The position numbers and the translations under genes were made by a program. Under the pieces are notes generated by a model, which saw nothing but the letters and a program-made list of their open reading frames with translations, was not told the origin of the DNA and searched no databases. Positions 25,511 through 33,289 of a DNA stretch of 35,306 bases are shown here, piece after piece (positions within the stretch are counted from its first letter, which is position 1; each line of letters opens with the position of its first letter). This DNA is from Legionella nautarum (lineage in GTDB: Bacteria; Pseudomonadota; Gammaproteobacteria; Legionellales; Legionellaceae): positions 31,226-66,531 of the forward strand of contig NZ_LNYO01000017.1 of assembly GCF_001467895.1 (NCBI RefSeq), read 5' to 3'.

Positions 25511-25845
25511 GATTTGTTCCTCATGGCACGGCTCAAATTAATTCGCACCTCATCGGTAATATCAACACCACCGGCTAGAACATCAGACGCCCTTAAAATG
25601 ATGAGTTTCTTTTGCTGTGCTATATCAAGAAGCACCTTATTCAGTACTTCATTAAATCTTCTGGTAGACTGTTCCACTTGAGATTCAGTCGCTTTTATTT
25701 CTGCCAATTGACGAATAAATTGACCTTGAACCACCTCTTTATCAAAAACAACAATCGACTTTTGAAGTGATACACCATAAAAAATGCAAACCACACCAAA
25801 AACCGCTAATGCACAACCTAAAACCAGGGAAGTTAATCGCATCAT
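25507..25845 (-). CDS. trbI: TrbI, F-type conjugation protein
   Basis: Small inner-membrane protein of F-type systems that influences pilus outgrowth and retraction. One N-terminal membrane segment (TSLVLGCALAVFGVVCIFYG) is followed by a helical, likely coiled-coil region (QFIRQLAEIKATESQVEQS) and a C-terminal part with a DITDEVRINL motif. Length 112 residues, compared with about 128 in F. It lies between traC and traW, as in F, and overlaps traC by 4 bases. This is the F-type TrbI, not the VirB10-like TrbI of P-type plasmids. Confidence 0.85.
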   Translation of the reverse strand: MMRLTSLVLGCALAVFGVVCIFYGVSLQKSIVVFDKEVVQGQFIRQLAEIKATESQVEQSTRRFNEVLNKVLLDIAQQKKLIILRASDVLAGGVDITDEVRINLSRAMRNKS

Positions 25846-28430
25846 TCTGCCCCATAAGATTGGTGTGCAACGCGCTGTACTGCATCAGACAAGCTAACCC
25901 CTTGCTTGGTTAACGATTCAATGAGACTCACCTCCTCCCCTGAGGTGGAAAACAGAACACGTGAAAACGGATCGCAAAAATAACGATGAAAAGTGGTGAC
26001 ATTTCCAAATTGGATCATCAAATTGGAAAACCCTTGAGTTTTCGCCTCACCAAAAGATTCAATAACTTTTACTTCTAATGGATTAAAATGCTTTGGATGC
26101 TCATCAACGTATTGTTTGAACCCGCCCTGACGCATAATGATTTTAGTATCAGAGCTTGCAGCAATCGCCCTCCCCTGAATGGTGTTCATCGTATCCACAA
26201 GATTTTGTGTAATGACCGCAAACCCGCCCATATGCTTTCTTGCAGTACGAAAACCCTGCTCGATAAAACTGGCACACACAGGATTTGAGCCAAGCGCTAA
26301 AAACCGCCAGGCTTCATCAATCACGCAGCGTTTTTCGCGTTTTCTGTCTGAATGATAAAATTGCCCCTGGATAATCACTATCATGACAAACATGACAATG
26401 GTCAAAAGCTCAGGGTTGGATTCCAGCTCACCCATTTCCAGAACCACCAAATTGGAACCATTGAGAAGTGGGGTATCGCTGTTAAAGAGGTGGCCGTAAA
26501 GACCACGACTTCCATATTTGCCGAGCAAAATCGTCAAATCCTTAAGTCGTTGATCCCCCTGATTCTCTTTCTTCTCCAGCATTCCATTGAGACTTGCTAA
26601 TACATCATCCATTTTTGCTGTCCTTCCATGCGCTTTCCAGCATTCAGTCACAGCATCTAAAAGCCAGGATTTTTGCACTTCGCTCAAGGCTTCAGACGGG
26701 CTTGCCATAATAGCCAACAAGTCCCTGATTTGAATGTAATCATTAACCTTCTCCCCTTTAATCTCAGTGACACCATCGAAATCAAACAGCGTGAAGGGAT
26801 TAAGTGCTAACGTTGCTGCATTAATATAGCTGCCACCCACCATCTCACATAAATGCTTGTAGGAGCCGCCCAAATCAATAACGAAAATCTGCTGACCTCG
26901 CGATAAACCATCTAAAATTTGGGCTTGCTCAAAGAATGACTTTCCAGCACCAGGGCTTGCTACGGTTAGCCGATTAAAGTTGGTAATCGGCAATACTCTG
27001 TCATCAAAGGTATTTAAATAAAACAGTTGATGGCGATAAGTAGGAACGATTAATCCCTGTCTTGCCCCTTTAAAATCAGCAATGACAGGCAGCAAATTAG
27101 CAACGTTGGTATGGGTTAGTTTTTTGGTCATGCCCAAAAACGCAATACTCGAAAAAAGCCCCTCGGTCAGCATAAAAGGCAAGCTGCTTAAGAACCTTAA
27201 CCATTGTTTGCAACGACTGATGCTTAAGGTAAAACCCATTTGCCTGAAACTTGCAATCGCTTTAGCGACATGCTCACGTTCGCGGTCGCTAGTTGTATAA
27301 AGAATGACATTGTAAAACGTTGGCAATAGATGCAATTCACCTTTGGTTGCATGCTCATGAACAAATTGCCACTCAGCCGCTTCTTCACGAATGGAAGGAT
27401 TAATAAAACCTTGCACCGCATTGTTGTTGGCACTCAATGATTTAGCGCGAGCCTTAGCTTTCGCCTTCACCTTTTCCTGATTGACTCCTCGAATGGTAAA
27501 TGAAATTAAAAATGGACATTGAATCCCCTGCTCCGTATCCAAGAGATTCGCAAATAAATCCGGTGTTTGCCATAAAGCAAAGGGTTTGACCGGATAATCA
27601 GAGAGCTCACAATTAACCAGTCGTGTTTGCTGGATTGCTCCTTTCAAATCCACCAGTGAGGATTGAATGCATTCATCCCCAATTTCAATTTTACTGGAAC
27701 GATTAGGTATACTCTCCGAAATAAGCCCTTGGGATTCGTTAATGACTGGCCAGGATAACTCGTTAAAATCAGGGGAAAAAAGAGCGCGCATCAGCACCTT
27801 AAAATCATCTTCCTCAAGCCGCTTATACCCAAATCCTGCAACCTTTAATTCAGATTCAAAGTCAGCTTGTAACAGATGAAGCTGCTCTTTGACATCCTGT
27901 TGAATAGGTCTTGAAACAAAAAGATAACAACAATAATCACTCAATCCTGCGGGAACATTACGGCCATTTTTATACCCTTTTTTGATGGCATTTAAGTGAT
28001 ATTTAAGGCTCTCACGTGCAAGCTCCGCATAGATACCGCCCTGCTTTAAAATAGGTTCATAATTTTGTGACAATGAGGCGCCAAGCCAGGGATGTTTATA
28101 CAACAGCACCGTGCAATCAGTCCCTACAGTTAATTTATTTTTAAACAGTTGCGACAAACTGCTCATTAATGACTCGTCCGCACCAGACATCGGGAGAAGC
28201 TCTAATCCGAAGCCCATTGAGTTGCGATTAACAAAAAAGCCTCTTTCGTTCACTGTTTCATAGGGCAAAAGGGCTTTTATCGAGGGCAAGTCAAGCGCAC
28301 ACGACTCATGCGCCTTATCATGCGCATGCAGTGAAGCAGGCTTAATGCCTGATGTTTCCCCAAGTAATGTCGCAGCTTGATGCAATAAATTGCGGGCTTT
28401 ATCACGAAATGCCGCCAAAGTTAAGCCCAT
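25842..28430 (-). CDS. traC: TraC, type IV secretion ATPase (VirB4-like)
   Basis: Cytoplasmic ATPase of the VirB4 family that drives pilus assembly and substrate transport at the inner membrane. I start it at the ATG at 28430, preceded by GGAGGGG, which overlaps traV by 10 bases. An in-frame start at 28460 lies further inside traV. The product is about 862 residues, close to F TraC (about 875). Walker A is SPGAGKSFFEQ near residue 490, and Walker B is CVIDEAWRFLAL near 702. The N-terminal half carries the VirB4/TraC-N region (ALLPYETVNERGFFVNRNSM). No membrane segment is seen. Motifs are intact. Confidence 0.96.
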   Translation of the reverse strand: MGLTLAAFRDKARNLLHQAATLLGETSGIKPASLHAHDKAHESCALDLPSIKALLPYETVNERGFFVNRNSMGFGLELLPMSGADESLMSSLSQLFKNKLTVGTDCTVLLYKHPWLGASLSQNYEPILKQGGIYAELARESLKYHLNAIKKGYKNGRNVPAGLSDYCCYLFVSRPIQQDVKEQLHLLQADFESELKVAGFGYKRLEEDDFKVLMRALFSPDFNELSWPVINESQGLISESIPNRSSKIEIGDECIQSSLVDLKGAIQQTRLVNCELSDYPVKPFALWQTPDLFANLLDTEQGIQCPFLISFTIRGVNQEKVKAKAKARAKSLSANNNAVQGFINPSIREEAAEWQFVHEHATKGELHLLPTFYNVILYTTSDREREHVAKAIASFRQMGFTLSISRCKQWLRFLSSLPFMLTEGLFSSIAFLGMTKKLTHTNVANLLPVIADFKGARQGLIVPTYRHQLFYLNTFDDRVLPITNFNRLTVASPGAGKSFFEQAQILDGLSRGQQIFVIDLGGSYKHLCEMVGGSYINAATLALNPFTLFDFDGVTEIKGEKVNDYIQIRDLLAIMASPSEALSEVQKSWLLDAVTECWKAHGRTAKMDDVLASLNGMLEKKENQGDQRLKDLTILLGKYGSRGLYGHLFNSDTPLLNGSNLVVLEMGELESNPELLTIVMFVMIVIIQGQFYHSDRKREKRCVIDEAWRFLALGSNPVCASFIEQGFRTARKHMGGFAVITQNLVDTMNTIQGRAIAASSDTKIIMRQGGFKQYVDEHPKHFNPLEVKVIESFGEAKTQGFSNLMIQFGNVTTFHRYFCDPFSRVLFSTSGEEVSLIESLTKQGVSLSDAVQRVAHQSYGAE

Positions 28431-28711
28431 GATTGCCCCTCCACTTTTTTCGCAACCCATACGGACTGACCATTGTTTTGCTTGATGACTTTGCCTTCAA
28501 AATTTTGGAGATTATTTTCCGCCTTCATCATGCCACGTCTTGGAGACGCTGGTTTTACATCATCAGCGAAGCGGGTCATGGCATCAACCTGCTCGATGGT
28601 TAAACAACTATCCCCTGCTGTGGCATTACAACTGAAATTGGAATTCATCGTGCCACAACCCGTTAAAAGGAGCGCCAGCAAAGGCATTAAGGAAAACGTT
28701 GGGCGTTTCAT
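28421..28711 (-). CDS. traV: TraV, outer-membrane lipoprotein of the core complex
   Basis: VirB7-like lipoprotein that anchors the TraV-TraK-TraB core in the outer membrane. The N-terminus is a lipoprotein signal peptide with lipobox LLTGC, giving lipidated Cys near residue 19. The TraV signature CNATAGDSCLTIEQVDAM follows. At 96 residues it is much shorter than F TraV (about 171), but the conserved N-terminal part is intact and the frame ends cleanly, so it looks like a short natural variant. The start overlaps the traB stop by 4 bases. Confidence 0.9.
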   Translation of the reverse strand: MKRPTFSLMPLLALLLTGCGTMNSNFSCNATAGDSCLTIEQVDAMTRFADDVKPASPRRGMMKAENNLQNFEGKVIKQNNGQSVWVAKKVEGQSWA

Positions 28712-30081
28712 CGTAAACCTCCTGTTTCATTGCGGCTTAATGTATTCACCTGATCAATTTTCCCCAAGACTTCTGGAGGAACAGTAAAATTCATCTCAGG
28801 ATTTTGGTTATCCTCTTGACTTGCTATCAGTTCATGATTTTCTTGCTGTGCTTTAACTTGGTTCATCGCATGTTGACTGTTGTCTTCGTCTGGCTCTAAG
28901 TAAAAACCATCTTTAAAAACGATGGTGACCACATTGCCAGAGCCTACCTGAATCACAGGATGATATTGTTCTGCGCGTTTGACGTAGTACTGAGATAACG
29001 TGTCAGCCGCTTTGGAAGCACCGCCATAGGCTGCAAAAGGTGCGATTTGACTGCTTGGCACAACTGAAGTTGCACCATATGGTCCAATGGCTTGTACGCT
29101 TTGGGCGTATTGTGCAGCACTTGCTATGCCTGATAACGCGCCACTAACACCCGCCCAGGTCATTACTTTGTTGTCCCGCATCAAAGGTTTTCCTTTAATG
29201 CCAACCTTGCCATTGAAAAACACCCAGCCTGTTACTTCCTTATCAATAATCGGCTCACCAGGATGAGCGCACGATAGGCGATAGAGCGTTCCGTAAGCAC
29301 GTTCACTGGAAATATCCCCATACGAATTGGCACTGACGCGGCAGCCTCTTAAGCGTGAGCGCTGCCCGTTAGGTAATGTTCCGTCTTCCAGAAACTTAAA
29401 CAGCATCACACCATTGTTTTTGGATTGGCCATTCACGGAGGCATCCGCATCTGCCCCGCCTAAAATAACTGCCCGTACTGATGTATTGGACGGTACGTAA
29501 TGAGCAGGATTTAGATAAAAATTATGGTGCGTTTTGATGATGCGTCGTTTAGGACGAAACGATACCGTGTGAATGCGAGGACTTGCATCGGATAACACCG
29601 CACCACCATTCATTACGTTGTTCATCGCATAGGTATTAGGGTTATGCCACAATTGTGGGTTTTGTACTTGGTTTAATTCAGACAAGTTATTTTGCGGCTC
29701 TGTACTGATTTGCTTTTCTTGGTGAGCTAAAACCAGCTCTTGTACTTGAGACGTCAATTCTTCTTTTTGCACTTGTAATTCTTTTTGATGTGCCTCACCC
29801 ATTGATTTAATGTTAAGGGTTAATTCGCTGAGTTGCTTTTTTAATGATTCCAGCTCTGTTTGTTGCGCGGCCATAGCATTATCTGCAACCGCATCGGTAA
29901 ACGATTCCTCCACAATTCCTGTTAAATCAACTGATTTTTTTATGGCTTGAGTCTTTTTAGGACGACCATCGGCTAATAGCACAATCATCATGGCAACAAT
30001 AAAAAACAGACAACCTCCAGCCACAATCAACGTGCGCACCTGACGCCCTTTAACTATTTTATTCCATTGCCAGTTAGCCAT
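28708..30081 (-). CDS. traB: TraB, core-complex scaffold (VirB10-like)
   Basis: VirB10-type scaffold spanning the inner membrane and periplasm and forming the channel with TraK and TraV. An inner-membrane segment lies at about residues 18-36 (LIVAGGCLFFIVAMMIVLLA). A coiled coil covers about 70-120 (TELESLKKQLSELTLNI). The C-terminal beta-rich domain has SVRAVILGGADADAS, LPNGQRSRLRGCRVSA and ITGWVFFNGKVGIKG-like segments typical of TraB. It is 457 residues, close to F TraB (about 475). It overlaps traK by 8 bases and traV by 4. Confidence 0.95.
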   Translation of the reverse strand: MANWQWNKIVKGRQVRTLIVAGGCLFFIVAMMIVLLADGRPKKTQAIKKSVDLTGIVEESFTDAVADNAMAAQQTELESLKKQLSELTLNIKSMGEAHQKELQVQKEELTSQVQELVLAHQEKQISTEPQNNLSELNQVQNPQLWHNPNTYAMNNVMNGGAVLSDASPRIHTVSFRPKRRIIKTHHNFYLNPAHYVPSNTSVRAVILGGADADASVNGQSKNNGVMLFKFLEDGTLPNGQRSRLRGCRVSANSYGDISSERAYGTLYRLSCAHPGEPIIDKEVTGWVFFNGKVGIKGKPLMRDNKVMTWAGVSGALSGIASAAQYAQSVQAIGPYGATSVVPSSQIAPFAAYGGASKAADTLSQYYVKRAEQYHPVIQVGSGNVVTIVFKDGFYLEPDEDNSQHAMNQVKAQQENHELIASQEDNQNPEMNFTVPPEVLGKIDQVNTLSRNETGGLR

Positions 30082-30790
30082 GACTGACTCCCTGAACGCG
30101 ATACAGCATGGCTTTTTCGCCAGGTGCTAAGGATGGTTTGGAGAACTTAATCGCGAGCGTTCCTTCTTTGGCAAACCACTCTTGCGCCAATTCCAGGGGC
30201 TCTTTACCACCATTGTACAGTTCGATGGTTTCGCCCTTTAAAAGCTTGCCGTCCCAAGAGTCGCGGGGTTTAAGGGTTAATCCTTTTGACCAACGTTCCA
30301 CTTTGCCAAATTGGCGTTTTATGCTCACATCAGCAAAAGGTTTTTGTTGCTCCATGTGTGTTAGCATGGCAAGAATTGCTTCAGGAACTGCTTCTTGTGT
30401 GATTGTTTTGGGATTTGTTTTTGGGGTATTAACTACTGTTTTTGTACCAACAGACTGCGAAGGAACCAATTCAATAGTCTTGCCTAAGGACTCTTCGCCA
30501 TTTAACGTTACTGAAAAATGACGGCCTGTTTCCGTGGTTAAAAATAACGTAAAAGGATTGCTAGCCGCCAACATCACATAAACTGAGCCGTCCTGCTCAT
30601 CACGTTTAATGGCCATAGAGTTGGGAGGAAACACTGCTTCCATGATTTTGTCGTTTTTGACCACCAGGCGGTTGTAATTACCCTGACTTAGAGTTAACGC
30701 AATATCGCTGTTGTCTTTCACTGGGATACTGGTAGCACCCATTGCAACCGTTGATAGTAACGCCAGCGCGATACTTAATGGTTTACGCAT
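30074..30790 (-). CDS. traK: TraK, outer-membrane core protein (VirB9/secretin-like)
   Basis: Periplasmic and outer-membrane core subunit that interacts with TraV and TraB. Signal peptide: RKPLSIALALLSTVAMGA. Early mature sequence NYNRLVVKNDKIMEAVFPPN matches the TraK N-terminal domain. A C-terminal segment, NGGKEPLELAQEWFAKEGTL, corresponds to the TraV/TraB-binding region. The length of 238 residues agrees with F TraK (about 242). AAAGGAGAAG precedes the ATG. It overlaps traE by 8 bases and traB by 8. Confidence 0.94.
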   Translation of the reverse strand: MRKPLSIALALLSTVAMGATSIPVKDNSDIALTLSQGNYNRLVVKNDKIMEAVFPPNSMAIKRDEQDGSVYVMLAASNPFTLFLTTETGRHFSVTLNGEESLGKTIELVPSQSVGTKTVVNTPKTNPKTITQEAVPEAILAMLTHMEQQKPFADVSIKRQFGKVERWSKGLTLKPRDSWDGKLLKGETIELYNGGKEPLELAQEWFAKEGTLAIKFSKPSLAPGEKAMLYRVQGVSHG

Positions 30791-31352
30791 CTTGCTTCTC
30801 CTTTAAAAGCGAAAACTGAACTATGGACAGACGGCTGTCTTTATATTGGAACTGCAAAACATAAGTCTTACGCTCATCATTTAATGCTTGAAGCCCTACG
30901 AACCGCTTCAAAGTACCGGAAACAACGACCGTTAGTTCCTGTGGGTTGGCTTTATTTTTGTCGATATAAAAAATGGACGACATTTTCTTAGCTTTGATGA
31001 CCTTAGCCTCATTGGTTAGAACACGTAGCATCGAGGTATAGTTTTGATGCCCAACATAAGACAGCAGGCGCTGATGGTTGGCATCCACTGTTTCGGGTGT
31101 GACGTTTAAACGTTCATTAACAAAATTTTCTGCCATAAGGCTCAAGTAATGGCCATCAACACTGGATGCTGATTTCAAATAGGATGGAGCACCACTAAAG
31201 GGAGTTACCTCGACGGTATGGTTATTCCATGCTTTAAAAAGAAAACACGACAAAAAGACGTTAGACACCAAAAGACCAAACACTAAAACCACCATCAGAT
31301 TAAACCGCGCAGATAATTGGCTTAAGCGGCTTTGATAACTTTTAAAATCCAT
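30783..31352 (-). CDS. traE: TraE, VirB8-like assembly protein
   Basis: Inner-membrane protein of the TraE/VirB8-like group, part of the channel base. A single N-terminal membrane segment (FNLMVVLVFGLLVSNVFLSCFLF) is followed by a periplasmic domain with YLKSASSVDGHYLSLMAENFVNERL, a TraE hallmark. The C-terminal strands (LTVVVSGTLKRFVG, TYVLQFQYKDSRL) complete the fold. At 189 residues it is the same size as F TraE (about 188). An AAGGAGAG ribosome site precedes the ATG. The gap to traL is 9 bases. Confidence 0.95.
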   Translation of the reverse strand: MDFKSYQSRLSQLSARFNLMVVLVFGLLVSNVFLSCFLFKAWNNHTVEVTPFSGAPSYLKSASSVDGHYLSLMAENFVNERLNVTPETVDANHQRLLSYVGHQNYTSMLRVLTNEAKVIKAKKMSSIFYIDKNKANPQELTVVVSGTLKRFVGLQALNDERKTYVLQFQYKDSRLSIVQFSLLKEKQDA

Positions 31353-31361
31353 GTTCTCTCC

Positions 31362-31658
31362 TTAAGCCACGTACACACGGTGGTGCGATAAAGGTAATTT
31401 AGGCAAGAAAAATTGGGTGATAGCACTGGGTAAATACCAGTAAGCCAGCACTAAAAGGGCTTTTGGCCCCTCCCCTTTCTTTAAATACCGCAACCCACTT
31501 AACAACCCCAACCCAAACATCGATACCAACACTTTTTGATTGGCGATGATGAGCAACATGAAACCAAGTCCTGCCACCACCAGCTCATCCATGGTTAACG
31601 TTAAGACCCTTTTTGGCGCATCAATGTGATTTAGGAATTGATAGTTCATGGTGCTCAT
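31362..31658 (-). CDS. traL: TraL, pilus assembly membrane protein
   Basis: Small inner-membrane protein of F-type pilus assembly (VirB3-like). Two hydrophobic stretches (LVVAGLGFMLLIIANQKVL and VSMFGLGLLSGLRYLKKG) are followed by ALLVLAYWYLPSAI, where the YWY-P motif is typical of TraL. I chose ATG 31658 (98 residues); a second ATG three codons on at 31649 is nearly as good because GAGG lies ten bases before it. F TraL is about 91 residues. The in-frame start at 31682 lies at the end of traA and is unlikely. Confidence 0.9.
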   Translation of the reverse strand: MSTMNYQFLNHIDAPKRVLTLTMDELVVAGLGFMLLIIANQKVLVSMFGLGLLSGLRYLKKGEGPKALLVLAYWYLPSAITQFFLPKLPLSHHRVYVA

Positions 31659-31671
31659 CCTCTTTTCTCCT

Positions 31672-31959
31672 TCAAAAAACAAAGGTTTTCAGTAGGAACG
31701 CTGGTATAAAAGCAACAGCAGTCACGCCTACAAACACCATAGGATTTTTGCTTTTTACAGCCATAGCCGTTGCTAAAATGATGTCCACCAGAATAAACAC
31801 TTTCCAAAACATCGAGCCGCTTCCTAGCGAATCTTTGACATCACCTTCTAATGCTTTAGCAAGCAAATCATTAGCAAAAGCACTTTTTGAAAGCAAAGTC
31901 ACTGCCGCAACAGTAGATAACTCCTTTGAAAGGGCTATTATTTTTTTCAATATTTTCAT
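31672..31959 (-). CDS. traA: TraA, F-type propilin
   Basis: Precursor of the conjugative pilin. A long leader (about residues 1-29) ends with SKSAFA, a likely signal peptidase cleavage site before NDLLAKAL. The mature pilin is about 66 residues, close to the 70 of F pilin. It has two hydrophobic helices (MFWKVFILVDIILATAMAV and PMVFVGVTAVAFIPAFLL) separated by a short basic loop KSKN, as F pilin has around its lipid-binding loop. The C-terminus is LKTFVF. A GAGGAAG ribosome site precedes the ATG. No TraQ or TraX homologue was found, so maturation needs another chaperone or none. Confidence 0.9.
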   Translation of the reverse strand: MKILKKIIALSKELSTVAAVTLLSKSAFANDLLAKALEGDVKDSLGSGSMFWKVFILVDIILATAMAVKSKNPMVFVGVTAVAFIPAFLLKTFVF

Positions 31960-31983
31960 TACTCTTCCTCTCGTTAGTTCGAA

Positions 31984-32214
31984 TTACTTACATCCATTTG
32001 CAACACAATCTTTATCACCTGCCTCTAAACTTTTGGTATCAGCCACAGCATGGGCTAAATATCCGTCAATTTTGTAAGCCATCCTTGCATTAGCTAATGC
32101 AACCAAATTTAGGATATAACCCTTACTTGTTTGATTATTTTCATCGCTATTAACCGGATAAATTGATGATTTTTTAATGCCCGAAAGATTGGCATTATCA
32201 TGCGAATTATTCAT
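31984..32214 (-). CDS. small protein of unknown function between traY and traA
   Basis: A 76-residue hydrophilic protein I do not recognise. I start it at ATG 32214, preceded by GGAGAAG; an in-frame ATG at 32268 lies deep inside traY. It has a Ser/Asn-rich N-terminus (NNSHDNANLSGIKKSS), an alanine-rich middle (LVALANARMAYKIDGYLAHAV) and an ending with two cysteines (DKDCVANGCK). There is no signal peptide or membrane segment. It overlaps traY by 8 bases and is followed by traA after 24 bases. Plasmid F has no gene at this place. A relaxosome accessory or regulatory role is possible because of the traY linkage. Confidence 0.7.
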   Translation of the reverse strand: MNNSHDNANLSGIKKSSIYPVNSDENNQTSKGYILNLVALANARMAYKIDGYLAHAVADTKSLEAGDKDCVANGCK

Positions 32215-32449
32215 CTTTCTTCTCCAACTGCTTTTTATCTTCATTATTAAACTGGGGAACGGCGGCATTTAATTCGGATATTGATCGGTATCTATTGAGG
32301 TGATCTTCCAAGCGTATTTTAGCTTCCTGCACTTTCTTTCGATTTGATCTTTTTGCAGACTCCGAAAGAAATCTATTTGACTCCTCCGAAATCTGTATCG
32401 TGACAAAGACTTTTTTGTAATTGTTATTTGATTCCAATTTCAACTCCAT
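32207..32449 (-). CDS. traY: TraY-like ribbon-helix-helix relaxosome protein
   Basis: Small DNA-binding protein of the Arc/MetJ ribbon-helix-helix fold, similar to TraY of F-like plasmids, which binds oriT and the tra promoter. The strand KVFVTIQISEESNRFL is followed by helices SAKRSNRKKVQEAKIRLEDH and LNRYRSI. The segment AKIRLEDHLNRYRS is close to AVIRLKDHLHRYPK of F TraY. It is 80 residues, a single-unit form as in R1/R100 TraY, whereas F has a double form of about 131. It is the first gene of the operon. Only a weak ribosome site is seen. If an oriT exists, it should lie near, and TraY would be its ligand. Confidence 0.78.
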   Translation of the reverse strand: MELKLESNNNYKKVFVTIQISEESNRFLSESAKRSNRKKVQEAKIRLEDHLNRYRSISELNAAVPQFNNEDKKQLEKKDE

Positions 32450-32546
32450 GAAAAAATGGTGCTTTTTCTTTATGGTTATTCATAAAATTTATCTATAAAT
32501 AGCCAATGCTTAGAAAATTGATGTAAACTAAAAGTATTATTTAACC
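32450..32546. promoter_or_regulatory. divergent promoter region between traY and the regulator gene
   Basis: An AT-rich gap that should hold the tra promoter (leftward) and part of the regulator promoter (rightward). No convincing -35/-10 pair of consensus quality is visible on either strand. An oriT nic-like site is not recognisable either. The operator at 32547-32584 ends this gap on the right. Confidence 0.45.
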
Positions 32547-32584
32547 ATATTACCCTTTATCGGGTACCCTGTAAAGGGTAATAT
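32547..32584. promoter_or_regulatory. double overlapping operator TACCC-N6-GGGTA
   Basis: The region is a long inverted repeat with 13-bp outer arms (ATATTACCCTTTA at 32547-32559 and TAAAGGGTAATAT at 32572-32584) and a central GGGTACCC. It can be read as two 16-bp operators that overlap by two bases: TACCCTTTATCGGGTA (32551-32566) and TACCCTGTAAAGGGTA (32565-32580). It ends 7 bases before the regulator start, so bound protein would block its transcription or translation. Similar layouts are bound by dimers of XRE-type repressors, so autoregulation is the obvious reading, with reach into the tra promoter. Confidence 0.8.
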
Positions 32585-32590
32585 ACACTT

Positions 32591-33289
32591 ATGTCAATTA
32601 TTTCTGAAGAACAGTTAAAACATCGATTTTCATCAAATATGCGCCAGTTGATGGCCACTCGCGCCGTTAGTGAGAATGAACTAAGCAAGACAACAGAGAT
32701 TAGCCAATCAGCCATTAATAGAATTAAAAATGGACAAGTATGCCCTTCTTTGTATCAAGCTATAGCCATAGCGGAAGCATTAGGAAATAAACTTGAGGAT
32801 TTTATTGATATTTCGGCAGAAGATATCAAAGAATCAAATTATATTGCTGTAATTAGTACAAGCAATTTGACGGAACCAGATCAAACTAAAGTATTAGGTT
32901 TTATTGAAAATGATAACGATTGGAAGAAAAATACAGTTGGCTTCAAAGTTGATAGAAATTTTGATTGTAAGATATTGAACAATGAAAGCATTGTTATTGC
33001 TTCCATAGACTCATTATCAACATATCAAGATGGAGATACAGTTCTTTTCCTATTTAATAAAAAATATATGATTGGTACCATGCATCAAGGTTTTATTAAA
33101 CCAATTGATAACCTACTATTAAAAATAGACGTAAAAAATGCCTCGATGGTCGGCAAAGTTATGAATATAGAAACTAAATATATTAAGGACAAAAATACTG
33201 TGGTTTCTATTCTAGAAAAATTTAATTTAGGCACCCTATCAAATCTTATTAGCTCGCTCAGCCAGTCACTCCATTCACATCCTGCTTAG
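32591..33289 (+). CDS. XRE-family regulator with S24/LexA-like C-terminal domain
   Basis: Phage-repressor-like transcription factor, probably controlling the tra operon. Residues about 10-68 form an XRE helix-turn-helix (LMATRAVSENELSKTTEISQ, then INRIKNGQVCPSLYQAIAIA). The C-terminal half has the S24 layout: GFKVDRNFDCKILNNESIVI, then YQDGDTVLFLFNKKYMIGTM, then VGKVMNIE. The usual SM-P motif with the catalytic serine is replaced by NFDCK, so self-cleavage is doubtful and the domain may act only for dimerisation or sensing. It is transcribed divergently from traY, with a twin operator next to its start. The 3' end overlaps the convergent transporter gene by 32 bases. Confidence 0.85.
   Translation: MSIISEEQLKHRFSSNMRQLMATRAVSENELSKTTEISQSAINRIKNGQVCPSLYQAIAIAEALGNKLEDFIDISAEDIKESNYIAVISTSNLTEPDQTKVLGFIENDNDWKKNTVGFKVDRNFDCKILNNESIVIASIDSLSTYQDGDTVLFLFNKKYMIGTMHQGFIKPIDNLLLKIDVKNASMVGKVMNIETKYIKDKNTVVSILEKFNLGTLSNLISSLSQSLHSHPA

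Noticed and set aside
32450-32590. Search for an F-like oriT nic site next to traY
   Set aside because: No recognisable nic consensus or set of TraY/TraM sites was found in the gap, so I do not call an origin of transfer.
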